Source: Kineococcus aurantiacus (GTDB lineage: Bacteria; Actinomycetota; Actinomycetes; Actinomycetales; Kineococcaceae). Taken from it: a stretch of DNA of 64,000 nucleotides. Below, piece after piece: positions 43,801 through 53,977 of this stretch. A model generated the notes under the pieces. That model was not told where the DNA came from. It did not search any database and saw only the letters and a list, made by a program, of their open reading frames with translations. Each line of letters begins with the position of its first letter. The stretch's first letter is position 1. The stretch spans positions 1,054,001 to 1,118,000 of the forward strand of contig NZ_JACCBB010000001.1 of the NCBI RefSeq assembly GCF_013409345.1. The letters run 5' to 3'. Position numbers and translations under genes: made by a program.

Positions 43801-45093
43801 GTGAGCACCACCCTGCCGACCCCCCGCCGCCGCCACGCGGCGCCCGCCGAGACCGCCCCGGGACCGGAGGCGGTCGCCGCGGCGCTGGCCGCGGCCCGCG
43901 CGGGCGACCTGGGCCGCCGCGACGCCGAGGTGCTCCTGCACGCCCGCGGGGACGCCCTGGAGCAGCTGTGCGCCCTGGCCCGCCCCGTCCGCGACCAGGC
44001 CCTGGCCCGGGCCGGGCACCCGGGGGTGATCACCTACTCGCGCAAGGTGTTCGTCCCGATCACTCGGCTGTGCCGCGACCGCTGCCACTACTGCACGTTC
44101 GCGACCGTCCCGGGCCGGCTGCCCGCGGCGTACCTGTCCGAGGACGAGGTGCTGGCCATCGCCCGCGACGGCGCCGCCGCCGGGTGCAAGGAGGCCCTGT
44201 TCACCCTCGGCGACGCCCCCGAGGACCGCTGGTCGCAGGCCCGCACCTGGCTGACCGAGCGGGGCTTCGCCTCGACCCTGGACTACGTCCAGCACCTGGC
44301 CCGCCGCGTCCTGGACGAGACCGGCCTGCTGCCGCACCTGAACCCCGGGGTCATGTCGCACGAGGCGCTGCTCACCTCCCGGCCCCTGGCCCCCTCGATG
44401 GGGATGATGCTGGAGACCACGTCGAAGCGGCTGTGGCTCGAACCGGGCCAGGTCCACCACGGCTCCCCCGACAAGGACCCCGACCTGCGGCTGCAGGTGC
44501 TGCGCGACGCCGGCCGCGCCCGGGTCCCCTTCACGACCGGGGTCCTCGTCGGCATCGGCGAGACGTACGCCGAGCGCGTCGACTCCCTCCTGGCGATCCG
44601 GGACGTGGCGGCCGAGTCCGGCGGCGTGCAGGAGGTCATCGTGCAGAACTTCCGCGCCAAGGACGACACCGCGATGCGCGGCGAGGCCGACCTCGAGCAC
44701 CCCGAGTACGTCGCCACCCTGGCCGTGGCCCGGCTGCTGCTGGGCCCGGGGGTCTCGCTGCAGGCCCCGCCCAACCTGTCCGACGCCGCCCAGCGCCGTC
44801 AGCTGCTCGACGCCGGCGTCGACGACTGGGGCGGGGTCTCGCCGCTGACCCCCGACCACGTCAACCCCGAGCGCCCCTGGCCGCAGATCGACGACCTCGC
44901 CGAGACGACCCGCGAGGCCGGGTTCCACCTCGCCGAGCGCCTCACCGCCCACCCCCGGTTCGTGCTCGACGCCCTCGCGGGCCGCGACACGTGGATCGCC
45001 CCGGAGCTGCACGGGGCCGTCGCGGCGCTCGCGGACCCGGTGACGGGGCTGGCGCGGGAGTCCGCGGTGCCCGTGGGGCGGGTGGCCGCCTGA
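43801..45093 (+). CDS. cofG: 7,8-didemethyl-8-hydroxy-5-deazariboflavin synthase subunit CofG
   Basis: A 430-residue radical-SAM protein equal to the N-terminal half of FbiC. Cluster cysteines are C91, C95 and C98 in [13 protein letters not shown]. Other CofG landmarks are [41 protein letters not shown] and [14 protein letters not shown]. It closes the deazaflavin ring with CofH. Most actinobacteria carry a CofG-CofH fusion, so a stand-alone CofG implies a separate CofH. The only CofH-like gene nearby (41600-42607) lacks its cluster motif. GTG 43801 has GGAGGAG upstream. The next gene overlaps by TGATG. Confidence 0.95.
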   Translation: MSTTLPTPRRRHAAPAETAPGPEAVAAALAAARAGDLGRRDAEVLLHARGDALEQLCALARPVRDQALARAGHPGVITYSRKVFVPITRLCRDRCHYCTFATVPGRLPAAYLSEDEVLAIARDGAAAGCKEALFTLGDAPEDRWSQARTWLTERGFASTLDYVQHLARRVLDETGLLPHLNPGVMSHEALLTSRPLAPSMGMMLETTSKRLWLEPGQVHHGSPDKDPDLRLQVLRDAGRARVPFTTGVLVGIGETYAERVDSLLAIRDVAAESGGVQEVIVQNFRAKDDTAMRGEADLEHPEYVATLAVARLLLGPGVSLQAPPNLSDAAQRRQLLDAGVDDWGGVSPLTPDHVNPERPWPQIDDLAETTREAGFHLAERLTAHPRFVLDALAGRDTWIAPELHGAVAALADPVTGLARESAVPVGRVAA

Positions 45094-45683
45094 TGGGGGC
45101 GTTCGACCCGCCCACCGACGCCGAGGTCCGCATGGCCCGGTTCGTCGGCGAGCAGCTCGTGCCCGACGGCCGGCCCGAGATCGAGGACTTCCTCAGCCGC
45201 GACGAGACGCTGCTGCTGGACGTCCTGACCGCCGAGGACGCCCCGGCGCCGGGGTGCACGTCCGTCTCGACGCTGTCGATGCACCGCTACCCCAACGTCG
45301 TGGCCGGTACCGACGTGCGCGTGGAGCTGGTGACGGTGCTGCAGGACGTCGAGCGGCGGCTGGCCACGGGCCTGCTCGTGGCGTCGGCGTTCGCCGCGAT
45401 CGGCGAGCCGTGGGCGCTGTCGCCGGGGACGGTCTTCCCCGGGATCGTCGCGGACCTGCTCGGCGGGCGCACCGAGCACCTGCTGTTCACCGCCCCGGGC
45501 AACTTCGCGCACCTGTCGCGGTACCCCCTGGAGCCGGGGCTGGACGTGCACTGGCTGCAGGCCGTCCCGGTGCACGAGAGCGAGCGCGGGTTCCTGCTGG
45601 AGCACGGCCTGGACGCCCTGGAGCGGCGGTTCGAGGACGCCGAGGTGCCCTTCCTCGACGTGCGGCGCGACGCCGTCGTCTGA
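45093..45683 (+). CDS. Suppressor-of-fused (SUFU) domain protein
   Basis: A 196-residue SUFU-domain protein. TSVSTLSMHRYPNVVAGTDVRVEL and FTAPGNFAHLSRYPLEPGLDVHW match the bacterial SUFU/DUF-type domain, which ends HGLDALERRFEDAEVPFLDV. Bacterial versions often act as immunity proteins in polymorphic toxin systems or are of unknown role; no toxin gene is near. It is coupled to cofG by a TGATG overlap, an unexpected partner. A very long palindrome follows. Confidence 0.75.
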   Translation: MGAFDPPTDAEVRMARFVGEQLVPDGRPEIEDFLSRDETLLLDVLTAEDAPAPGCTSVSTLSMHRYPNVVAGTDVRVELVTVLQDVERRLATGLLVASAFAAIGEPWALSPGTVFPGIVADLLGGRTEHLLFTAPGNFAHLSRYPLEPGLDVHWLQAVPVHESERGFLLEHGLDALERRFEDAEVPFLDVRRDAVV

Positions 45684-45693
45684 GGCCCCGCCG

Positions 45694-45772
45694 CCGTTCC
45701 CCGCTCGAAGCACGGTTCGGGCCCTCCCGACGCGCTCGGGAGGGCCCGAACCGTGCTTCGAGCGGGGAACGG
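45694..45772. repeat. 37-bp perfect palindrome, copy 2 of the GCACGGTTCGGGCCCTCCCG element
   Basis: Arms 45694-45730 and 45736-45772 are perfectly complementary around a CGCGC loop, giving a 37-bp stem. The inner core equals that at 35433-35452. It lies between the converging SUFU and groEL genes. It can terminate transcription both ways, but the stem is far longer than a terminator needs. Confidence 0.85.
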
Positions 45773-45876
45773 GAGCGGGGAACGGGAGCGCGGAACGGGG
45801 CGCCGAACGCCACGAGGGCGGCCCTCCGGGGAGGACCGCCCTCGCGGGTGGTGCGGTGGTGCGGGTCAGGCGTGGA

Positions 45877-47604
<1,728 letters not shown>

Positions 47605-47645
47605 TCACCGCACCGGCCTAGGAGCTTCGCTCCCGGGTCGAGGTG

Positions 47646-47672
47646 CTGTCACTCTCGACTCGAGAGTGCCAA
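47646..47672 (-). promoter_or_regulatory. CIRCE element 1 (HrcA operator), degenerate left half
   Basis: CTGTCACTC-N9-GAGTGCCAA on the given strand. It fits the actinobacterial CIRCE consensus TTGGCACTC-N9-GAGTGCCAA with two or three mismatches in the left half. It is ~145 bases upstream of the groEL start. Confidence 0.75.
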
Positions 47673-47680
47673 CGCCAATG

Positions 47681-47707
47681 TTGGCACTCTCCCCCCACGA
47701 GTGCAAA
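47681..47707 (-). promoter_or_regulatory. CIRCE element 2 (HrcA operator)
   Basis: TTGGCACTC-N9-GAGTGCAAA on the given strand: a perfect left half and one mismatch on the right. It is spaced eight bases from element 1. The juxtaposed right and left halves form the more obvious but misleading GAGTGCCAAC...GTTGGCACTC repeat. Confidence 0.85.
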
Positions 47708-48337
47708 CCCCCCGCCGGGGCCGTTCGCCCGCGGCGGACCCCCGCCGGCGGCTCGGTCCTCGAGCCCGGCGTCGAGGTCGGCGTCCACGACGCAGCGCTG
47801 GAGGACCGGCTGGACGACCACCAGCAGGACGACCGGACGAAGGTCGACAGCTCCCCCTCGACCCGTCGAGGCAGGCGGCCGCGCCGCGTCCTCGGGGTCG
47901 CCGTCGTCGAAGGCCACGACGTGGCCGCTCTCGAGCGGCGCGTCCGGGTCGGCGCCGGAGGTCCACACCGACCCGGGCGTGACGACGTCGTCGTCGAGGT
48001 CGACGAACTCCTGCAGCGCGGCCGGGGTGGCGCCGACAGCCGGGAGGTGCTCCTCGTCGCGCCCTCGCCACCGGCGGCCGATCCCTCTACCTCGCAGGCG
48101 GTCCGGGTGGTACCGGCGGTGGCCGCGGCGAGGGGGCCGCGGAGGACGGGACGCCGGCTCGTGCGGGTGGGGCTCAGGTGTCGACGTCCTCGTCCCCCGG
48201 TCCTCAGCCGTCCCCCACCCGTCGTCGGGCCGGCAGTTCGCGGGAGGTGTCCGGTGGGGGTTCACCGGTCGAGGCGCCGAGCCGTCGCGGACCGGACGGC
48301 TTCACGTCAGGTCAACCGCACGCTAGCGTCGCCGCTG
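47708..48337. other. Stretch of ~630 bases without an assignable gene
   Basis: Between the CIRCE boxes and the heparinase-like gene I see no recognisable gene. A minus-strand frame (48265 down to 47618) contains a protein-like patch, [19 protein letters not shown] followed by [19 protein letters not shown]. It degrades into low-complexity sequence, runs through both CIRCE boxes, and has no good start or ribosome-binding site. It may be a decayed gene remnant. The final 15 bases hold a TAGCGT box for the next gene. Confidence 0.4.
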
Positions 48338-50131
48338 GTGGCGCACCGTCGCCCCGCCGAGCAGGTGCCCGCCCCCGCCGGCGCCCCCTCCCTCCCCCAG
48401 GACGCAGCCGTGCACCCCTCCGCCGCCGACGCCGTGGACGAGCCCTTCACCCGCGCCCTCGCCGCCGACCTGGACCGCGGCGTGGCGGTCCTGCTGGCCG
48501 GCCGGGCCCCGGCGCTCAGCCCCCTCGCGCACCGGGAGACGACCGCGCGCCTGAAGGCGCTCGTCACCGCCTTCCACCACCCCGCCTCGGCCCACCACCA
48601 CGACCTGGCGCTGCTCGAGGTCGCGGACCGAGTGCTGGCCCAGCTCGCCGCGGCGCAGACCGCGACCGGCCTGTTCGACAGCACCAACCTGGCCTCCCCG
48701 CCGGACACCGCCTTCACCGTGAACGACCTGTGCCTGACCGCGCAGGTCGCGGCCCGCGAACCGGCGCTCGCGGACGTCGTCGCGGGGTTGCGCGCCGTCG
48801 GCGAGCGGGCCCTGCCGCCGCTGCTGACCGGCGGGGTGCACACGCCCAACCACCGCTGGGAGCTGTCCAGCGCCCTGGCCCGGCTCGGCGCCCTGCTCGG
48901 GACGCCCGAGGCCGTCCGCCCCCGCGTCGAGCAGTGGCTGGCCGAGGGCGTCGACCTCCAGCCGGACGGCATGTACTCCGAGCGCAGCCCCCTGTACGCC
49001 GCCGCCGTCACCAACCCCTCGCTCCTGGTCCTGGCCGACGTGCTGGACCGCCCCGACCTGCTGGACCCGGTGCGCCGCAACCTCGAGGCGTTCCTGCCCC
49101 TGCTGGACCCCGACGGGGACGTCGAGTCGGTGCACTCCCGCCGCCAGGACCAGCGCACCCCCGGCCACCCCGGCGGCCCGTTCCTGCTGCACTACCGGCG
49201 GCTCGCCCTGGAGGAGGACCGCCCCGACTTCGCGGCCGCGGCGCGGACGCTGCGGTCGCGGGGCGTGGACGGCCGCCGGGACCTGCCCGAGGTGGTGGTG
49301 CGGCCGGGTCTGGCCGCCCCCCTGCCGCCGGGGCCGGCGCTCGCGTGGGAGGGCACCGCCGCGTACCCCGCGTCCGGTCTGGTCGTCAGCGCCCGGGGAC
49401 GGACCCGCACGACGGTCTTCGGCGGCAGCGACCAGCCCGCGGTGCGCGCGGTCCGCTCCGGCACCGCGAACTCGGCGACGTTCCTGCGGGTGCGCCACGG
49501 CGAGGCCCTGCTGCGGTCCGTGCGGCTGTCGACGGAGTTCTTCGGCCTCGGCCCCTTCCGCAGCGCCGTCCTGGAGCACGGGCCCGGCGGCGTCCTGGTG
49601 CTGCGCCAGTCCCTGCGCGCGGGCTACTACCAGCCGCTCGCGGCCGCCGACCGGGCCCCGGACGGGGCCTACCCGCTCGGCGACGAGGGCCGGTTCCACG
49701 CCGCCATGGCCTTCGAGCGCCGCGCCGTCGACGAGGTGGAGCTCACCACCGAGATCACGGTCGGCCTCGTGCCGGACGGCGCGGACCTGACGATCCGCTC
49801 GACCGGCGCGGCGACGTCCTTCGCCCTGGAACTGACCTTCCGCCCCGGCGGCACCTTCGAGGGGGTGCAGGAGGGACCCGACGGCACCCGGCGGCTGACC
49901 GGCGCGCAGCTGCGCTGCACCGTGGGCACCGACGAGCTCGTCGTGGGCACCGACCAGCCGGCCGTGGGCCCCGGCGGGGGCGACGGCCACGACCAGCCGG
50001 CGCGCTTCGACCCCGGCGAGCAGTACACCTACCTGGGCGCCGACGACGCCGCGACCGGCGAGGTCGTCCTCGTCACGGGCCGCACCCCGGGGGTCCGGCA
50101 CCTGCGCGTGCGCGGGCGCTCGACGGCGTAG
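48338..50131 (+). CDS. Heparinase/polysaccharide-lyase-like protein
   Basis: A 597-residue protein without signal peptide. The N-terminal ~330 residues look like an alpha/alpha toroid ([54 protein letters not shown]). The C-terminal ~250 residues look like a beta sandwich ([20 protein letters not shown] and [18 protein letters not shown]). That pairing is typical of heparinase II/III-like lyases and related glycan-acting proteins, but I see no certain catalytic set. Start GTG 48338 is eight bases after TAGCGT (leaderless); GTG 48410 with an AGGA before it is the alternative. It stands alone. Confidence 0.65.
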   Translation: MAHRRPAEQVPAPAGAPSLPQDAAVHPSAADAVDEPFTRALAADLDRGVAVLLAGRAPALSPLAHRETTARLKALVTAFHHPASAHHHDLALLEVADRVLAQLAAAQTATGLFDSTNLASPPDTAFTVNDLCLTAQVAAREPALADVVAGLRAVGERALPPLLTGGVHTPNHRWELSSALARLGALLGTPEAVRPRVEQWLAEGVDLQPDGMYSERSPLYAAAVTNPSLLVLADVLDRPDLLDPVRRNLEAFLPLLDPDGDVESVHSRRQDQRTPGHPGGPFLLHYRRLALEEDRPDFAAAARTLRSRGVDGRRDLPEVVVRPGLAAPLPPGPALAWEGTAAYPASGLVVSARGRTRTTVFGGSDQPAVRAVRSGTANSATFLRVRHGEALLRSVRLSTEFFGLGPFRSAVLEHGPGGVLVLRQSLRAGYYQPLAAADRAPDGAYPLGDEGRFHAAMAFERRAVDEVELTTEITVGLVPDGADLTIRSTGAATSFALELTFRPGGTFEGVQEGPDGTRRLTGAQLRCTVGTDELVVGTDQPAVGPGGGDGHDQPARFDPGEQYTYLGADDAATGEVVLVTGRTPGVRHLRVRGRSTA

Positions 50132-50185
50132 GCCCGGGGCGGGCGGCGGGGAGCCCGGGGCGGCGGCGCCACCCCGGGCCGGCGG

Positions 50186-50389
50186 TCAGAGGCCGCGCAC
50201 GCTCTCGGCCTGGGGGCCCTTCTGGCCCTGCCCCACCTCGAACTCGACGCGCTGACCCTCTTCGAGGGAGCGGTAACCGTCCGCGACGATGGCCGAGTAG
50301 TGCACGAACACGTCCGCGCCACCGTCGTCGACGGTGATGAACCCGTACCCCTTCTCGGCGTTGAACCACTTCACGGTGCCCTGAGCCAT
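50186..50389 (-). CDS. Cold-shock domain protein CspA type (second copy)
   Basis: A 67-residue cold-shock protein with RNP1 KGYGFITV and RNP2 VFVHYSAI. It shares the opening [10 protein letters not shown] with the 12-kb copy but diverges in the second half ([24 protein letters not shown]). It binds RNA as a chaperone; constitutive and cold-induced paralogues commonly coexist. ATG 50389 has AGGAGAAG before it. A long leader region (to ~50540) precedes it. Confidence 0.95.
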   Translation of the reverse strand: MAQGTVKWFNAEKGYGFITVDDGGADVFVHYSAIVADGYRSLEEGQRVEFEVGQGQKGPQAESVRGL

Positions 50390-50625
50390 TGCTTCTCCTG
50401 TGGTGCAGCGAGCGGAAGACGCCTCCGGCGCGCGCCGGACACGGGTCTCACGCTGCCCGCGGCCACGCGGCCGTGAGCGACGCCCGACGTGCGCTCCCCG
50501 AGCAGAGGACGTGCTCATCGAACTGATCGACCGGGGCCCACGTTAGTGCGGGGAGGGGCTGGTGGGACAGGGTTCGACCAACAGCGTCTTCACGAAACGG
50601 TCACGACGCGGGCGCCCCGGGACGC

Positions 50626-50808
50626 TCACAGGACGCCGCGGACCGTCTCCAGGAGCGGGCCCAGCAGCGAGCGCAGACCCACGACCAGCCCCGCGCCGAC
50701 CACGGCCGCGAGCAGCAGCCAGGCCAGCACGACCAGCACGACGCCGGCCGGACCGCGGCGGGTGCGGTGCGCGCCCCGGCGCGGGGCCAGCTGGCGGGCC
50801 CGGCTCAG
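50626..50808 (-). CDS. Possible small single-pass membrane protein
   Basis: A ~60-residue frame directly after the DUF3263 gene: SRARQLAPRRGAHRTRRGPA, one membrane helix (VVLVVLAWLLLAAVVGAGLVVG) and the short tail LRSLLGPLLETVRGVL. The positive-inside pattern fits a small membrane protein. The only start that gives the full basic leader is CTG 50808 in a CTGA overlap with the upstream stop; a GTG inside the helix is the alternative. Function is unknown and the start is doubtful. Confidence 0.4.
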   Translation of the reverse strand: MSRARQLAPRRGAHRTRRGPAGVVLVVLAWLLLAAVVGAGLVVGLRSLLGPLLETVRGVL

Positions 50809-51122
50809 GGCTGCACGCCCAGGCGCCGGGCCGAGCGGGCCCGCTGCCGGCTGGAGCGCATCCGGCGCAGCCGCTTGACGAGCATCGGGTCGTGGGCCAG
50901 GGCGGCCGGGGAGTCGATGAGCGCGTTGAGCAGCTGGTAGTAGCGCGTGGGCGAGAGGTCGAACAGCTCCCGCACGGCCTGCTCCTTGGCCCCGGCGTAC
51001 TTCCACCACTGGCGCTCGAAGGCGAGGATCTCGGCGTCCCGGCGGCTCAGCCCCTCGGGCAGCTCCCCCGCCCGTCCGTGCTGGTCGCGCTCGGTGCGCG
51101 CCGTCGCCTCGGACCGCTCCAC
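50805..51122 (-). CDS. DUF3263 protein
   Basis: A 105-residue actinobacterial DUF3263 protein. The conserved core is LSRRDAEILAFERQWWKYAG, then AKEQAVRELFDLSPTRYYQLLN. The RELFDLSPTRYYQLLN stretch looks like a helix-turn-helix. The C-terminal tail is very basic (RLRRMRSSRQRARSARRLG), which suggests nucleic-acid binding. GTG 51122 is preceded by GGGAG. It diverges from the uracil-DNA glycosylase gene, a neighbour also seen with DUF3263 in other actinobacteria as far as I recall. Confidence 0.85.
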   Translation of the reverse strand: MERSEATARTERDQHGRAGELPEGLSRRDAEILAFERQWWKYAGAKEQAVRELFDLSPTRYYQLLNALIDSPAALAHDPMLVKRLRRMRSSRQRARSARRLGVQP

Positions 51123-51250
51123 GTCTCCCACCCCTCTCGGCGCGGCCCCGTCCGGCCGCTGCGTGGCGAGTCTAGGAGGGCCCACCGACACTCCCGGCGA
51201 CCCCGCGCCGCGCGTCGCGGGGCGTTCGGGAGCTGGGTAGCGTCCCGTGC

Positions 51251-51964
51251 GTGACTCCCGACGCACCCTCCCCACGGTTCCCGCAGACCCCGCAGGACCC
51301 GGCCGGTCTGGGCCTGGACGACCTGGACCCGGGGTGGGCGCGGGCCCTGCTGCCGGTGCGCGCGCAGCTGGAGCAGCTGTCCGCCGCGCTGGCCGCGGAG
51401 ACCGAGCCGTGGCTGCCCGCGCCGGAGGCGGTCCTGCGCGCCTTCCGCCAGCCCTTCGAGGCGGTCCGCGTCCTGCTCGTGGGCCAGGACCCCTACCCCA
51501 CCCCCGGTCACCCGATCGGGCTGAGCTTCGCCGTCGAGCCGCACGTGCGGCCGCTGCCGCGCAGCCTGGTGAACATCGGCCGCGAGCTGCGCGAGGACGT
51601 CGGGGTCGCGCCCCCCGCGCACGGGGACCTGACGGCGTGGACCGAGGCGGGGGTCCTGCTGCTCAACCGCGTCCTCACCGTGCGCGCCGGGGCCTCCGGC
51701 TCGCACCGCCGGCTGGGGTGGCAGGCCGTGACCGACGCGGCCGTGCGGGCGCTCGCGGCCCGCGGCGGTCCCCTCGTGGCGCTGCTGTGGGGCAAGGACG
51801 CCCAGCAGGTCACCCCGCTGCTGGAGGGGGTGCCCGTCGTGGCCGGCGTCCACCCCAGCCCCCTGTCGGCCTCGCGGGGGTTCTTCGGCTCGCGCCCGTT
51901 CAGCCGCGTCGACGCGCTGCTGCGCGAGGCCGGCGGGGACGGGATCGACTGGCGCCTGGCCTGA
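51251..51964 (+). CDS. ung: Uracil-DNA glycosylase (family 1)
   Basis: A 237-residue DNA-repair enzyme that removes uracil from DNA. The water-activating motif is [11 protein letters not shown] (78-88), the form usual in actinobacteria in place of GQDPYH. The DNA-intercalation motif is [17 protein letters not shown] (201-217). [12 protein letters not shown] and WGKDAQQ are also standard. GTG 51251 is seven bases after TAGCGT, so the mRNA is likely leaderless. High GC genomes suffer frequent cytosine deamination, making this a housekeeping gene. Confidence 0.96.
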   Translation: MTPDAPSPRFPQTPQDPAGLGLDDLDPGWARALLPVRAQLEQLSAALAAETEPWLPAPEAVLRAFRQPFEAVRVLLVGQDPYPTPGHPIGLSFAVEPHVRPLPRSLVNIGRELREDVGVAPPAHGDLTAWTEAGVLLLNRVLTVRAGASGSHRRLGWQAVTDAAVRALAARGGPLVALLWGKDAQQVTPLLEGVPVVAGVHPSPLSASRGFFGSRPFSRVDALLREAGGDGIDWRLA

Positions 51965-52028
51965 GGGCCGGCCGGGCCGGGGTGCCCCTGGCGTCGGCGG
52001 CGGGCAGGGGTAGGGCACGATCGGCCCC

Positions 52029-53099
52029 ATGACGGCGACGGTGCACAGCTCCCCCTTCGGCCGGACCCGCCGCGGGGAACCGGTGGAACGCTGGGAGCTG
52101 CGGCTGCCCTCGGGCGCGAGCGCGGCCGTGCTGACCCGCGGGGCGACGCTGCAGCAGGTCCGCGTGCCGGACGCCGCGGGGGCCCTGGGCGACGCGGTCG
52201 TCGCGCTGCCGGACGTCGCGGCCTACGAGAACGCCTCCGGTTACCCCGGGGCGGTCGTCGGCCGCGTCGCGAACCGCGTCGCGGGCGGGCGGTTCACCCT
52301 CGACGGGGTCGAGCACCGGGTGCCGCTCAACGACGGCGTCAACGCGCTGCACGGCGGGGTGGAGGGTTTCGACCAGCGCGTGTGGTCGGCCTCGGAGGTG
52401 GACGTCGACGGGGTCCCGGGGGTCCGGTTCGCCCTGCGCTCCCCCGACGGCGACATGGGGTTCCCCGGCACGCTCGAGGCGGCCGTCACGTACTCGCTGC
52501 GCGCGGAGGGCTCCGCGGTGGTCCTGCGCCTGGACCACTCGGCGACGACCGACGCCCCCACCCCGGTGAACCTCACGAACCACGCGTACTTCGCCCTCGA
52601 CGGGGCCGGGTCCGTGGAGGACCACGTCGTGCGGCTGGCCGCCTCCCGGTACCTGCCGGTCGACGCGGACCTCATCCCCACCGGGGAGCTCGCCGCGACG
52701 GCCGGCACCCCGTTCGACTTCTCGGCCCCCACCCGGATCGGCGACCGGCTGCGCGAGGCCGACGAGCAGCTGCTGCGGGCCGGCGGCTACGACCACTGCC
52801 TGGTGCTGGACGGGCCGGGGATGCTGCGGGAGGTCGGCTCGGTCACCGGGCCCCGCTCGGGGCGGACCGTCACGGTGCGCACGGACCTGCCGGGTCTGCA
52901 GCTGTACTCCGGCAACTTCCTCGACGGGTCCTGGCGGACCGTGGAGGGCCGGCCCGTCCGCCAGGGCGACGCCCTGTGCCTGGAGACGCAGCTGCTGCCC
53001 GACGCGGTGAACCAGCCGTCCTTCGCGGAGCTGGGCGACTCGGTGCTGCGGCCGGGCGGGGAGTTCCGCACGACGACGGAGTACGTGTTCTCCGCCTGA
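52029..53099 (+). CDS. Aldose 1-epimerase (GalM/YihR-like)
   Basis: A 356-residue mutarotase interconverting alpha and beta anomers of aldoses such as galactose or glucose. Active-site segments include NRVAGGRFTLDG, VNALHGGVEGFDQRVW (His), VNLTNHAYFALDG (catalytic His) and LETQLLPDAVNQPSF (catalytic Glu). ATG 52029 fixes the start; there is no clear ribosome-binding site. It is read alone after ung, and a hairpin follows. No Leloir-pathway genes are nearby. Confidence 0.93.
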   Translation: MTATVHSSPFGRTRRGEPVERWELRLPSGASAAVLTRGATLQQVRVPDAAGALGDAVVALPDVAAYENASGYPGAVVGRVANRVAGGRFTLDGVEHRVPLNDGVNALHGGVEGFDQRVWSASEVDVDGVPGVRFALRSPDGDMGFPGTLEAAVTYSLRAEGSAVVLRLDHSATTDAPTPVNLTNHAYFALDGAGSVEDHVVRLAASRYLPVDADLIPTGELAATAGTPFDFSAPTRIGDRLREADEQLLRAGGYDHCLVLDGPGMLREVGSVTGPRSGRTVTVRTDLPGLQLYSGNFLDGSWRTVEGRPVRQGDALCLETQLLPDAVNQPSFAELGDSVLRPGGEFRTTTEYVFSA

Positions 53100-53127
53100 G
53101 CCCCGGCGCGCCCCGGTGGCAGCACGA

Positions 53128-53156
53128 CGCCCGCGCCCCCCTGGGGGACGCGGGCG
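53128..53156. terminator. GC-rich hairpin between converging genes
   Basis: CGCCCGCG (53128-53135) pairs with CGCGGGCG (53149-53156). CCCCC/GGGGG in the interior extend the stem with a small bulge. It lies between the converging epimerase and SDR genes. Confidence 0.6.
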
Positions 53157-53174
53157 CGCGGGCGGGGCGGGGCC

Positions 53175-53936
53175 TCAGTTGATGTGCTTGCCGCCGTCGA
53201 CCTGGTAGCTGACGCCGTTGACGAAACCGGCCTCCTCGGACAGCAGGAACGCGACCACCGCGGCGATGTCGCCCGGGGTGCCGACGCGGCCCACGGGGAT
53301 GCCCTCCGACATCTGCGCCTTGCGCTCGTCGGTGAGCTTGCCGCCCATGATGTCGGTGTCGATCGGCCCGGGCAGGATCGCGTTGGCGGTGATGCCGTGC
53401 GGACCCAGCTCGCGCGCCGCGCCGCGGGTCAGGCCCAGGACGGCGGCCTTGGCCGCGGCGTAGGCGGTCTTGGAGAACGTCCCGCCGCCGTCGACGGCGG
53501 TGATGGAGGAGGTGTTGACGATGCGCCCCACCCCGACCTCGACCATCCGGCGCGCGGCGGCCTGGACCATGAGCAGCGACCCGGTGGCGTTGACGGCCAT
53601 CGTGCGGTCCCACTCGGCGAGGGTGATCTCGAGCAGGGGCGTCGGGTTGGCGATCCCGGCGAGGTTCACCAGGCCCACGACGGGCGGCAGGGCGGTGTCG
53701 AACTCGGCGAACGCCGCCGCCACCGAGTCCGGGGAGGAGATGTCGGTGGTGACGCCGTGGACGTCGGCCCCGGCCTCGCGCAGCTCCTGCGAGATCTCCG
53801 CCACGCCGTCGGCGGAGATGTCGACGAGGCCCAGGCTCCAGCCGTCCCGCGCCAGGCGGCGGGCGACGACCCGGCCGATGCCTCGCGGGGCGCCGACCCC
53901 GGTGACGACGGCGGTGCGGCGGGCGGGGAACTCCAT
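53175..53936 (-). CDS. SDR-family oxidoreductase
   Basis: A 253-residue classical SDR. Cofactor motif TGVGAPRGIGRVVA is slightly extended, then LVNLAGIANPTP (a NNAG variant), NTSSITAVDGGG with the catalytic Ser, YAAAKAAVLG (YxxxK) and PGPIDTDIMGG. It most likely oxidises a hydroxy acid or sugar acid with NAD(P). ATG 53936 has AGGAGA upstream. It is 41 bases downstream of an MFS acid transporter and shares its operon, so the transported compound is probably its substrate or precursor. Confidence 0.9.
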   Translation of the reverse strand: MEFPARRTAVVTGVGAPRGIGRVVARRLARDGWSLGLVDISADGVAEISQELREAGADVHGVTTDISSPDSVAAAFAEFDTALPPVVGLVNLAGIANPTPLLEITLAEWDRTMAVNATGSLLMVQAAARRMVEVGVGRIVNTSSITAVDGGGTFSKTAYAAAKAAVLGLTRGAARELGPHGITANAILPGPIDTDIMGGKLTDERKAQMSEGIPVGRVGTPGDIAAVVAFLLSEEAGFVNGVSYQVDGGKHIN

Positions 53937-53977
53937 GCTGGTCTCCTGGGGTGCGGGCGGGTGCGGGCGGTGGGGTG

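Noticed and set aside
47662-47690. Everted repeat GAGAGTGCCAAC...GTTGGCACTCTC as a single operator
   Set aside because: The 9-base spacing and half-site order show it is formed by the adjoining halves of two CIRCE elements.
47618-48265. Minus-strand frame of 215 residues upstream of groEL
   Set aside because: Only a short part looks like protein. It crosses both CIRCE boxes and lacks a convincing start, so I list the stretch as geneless with low confidence.
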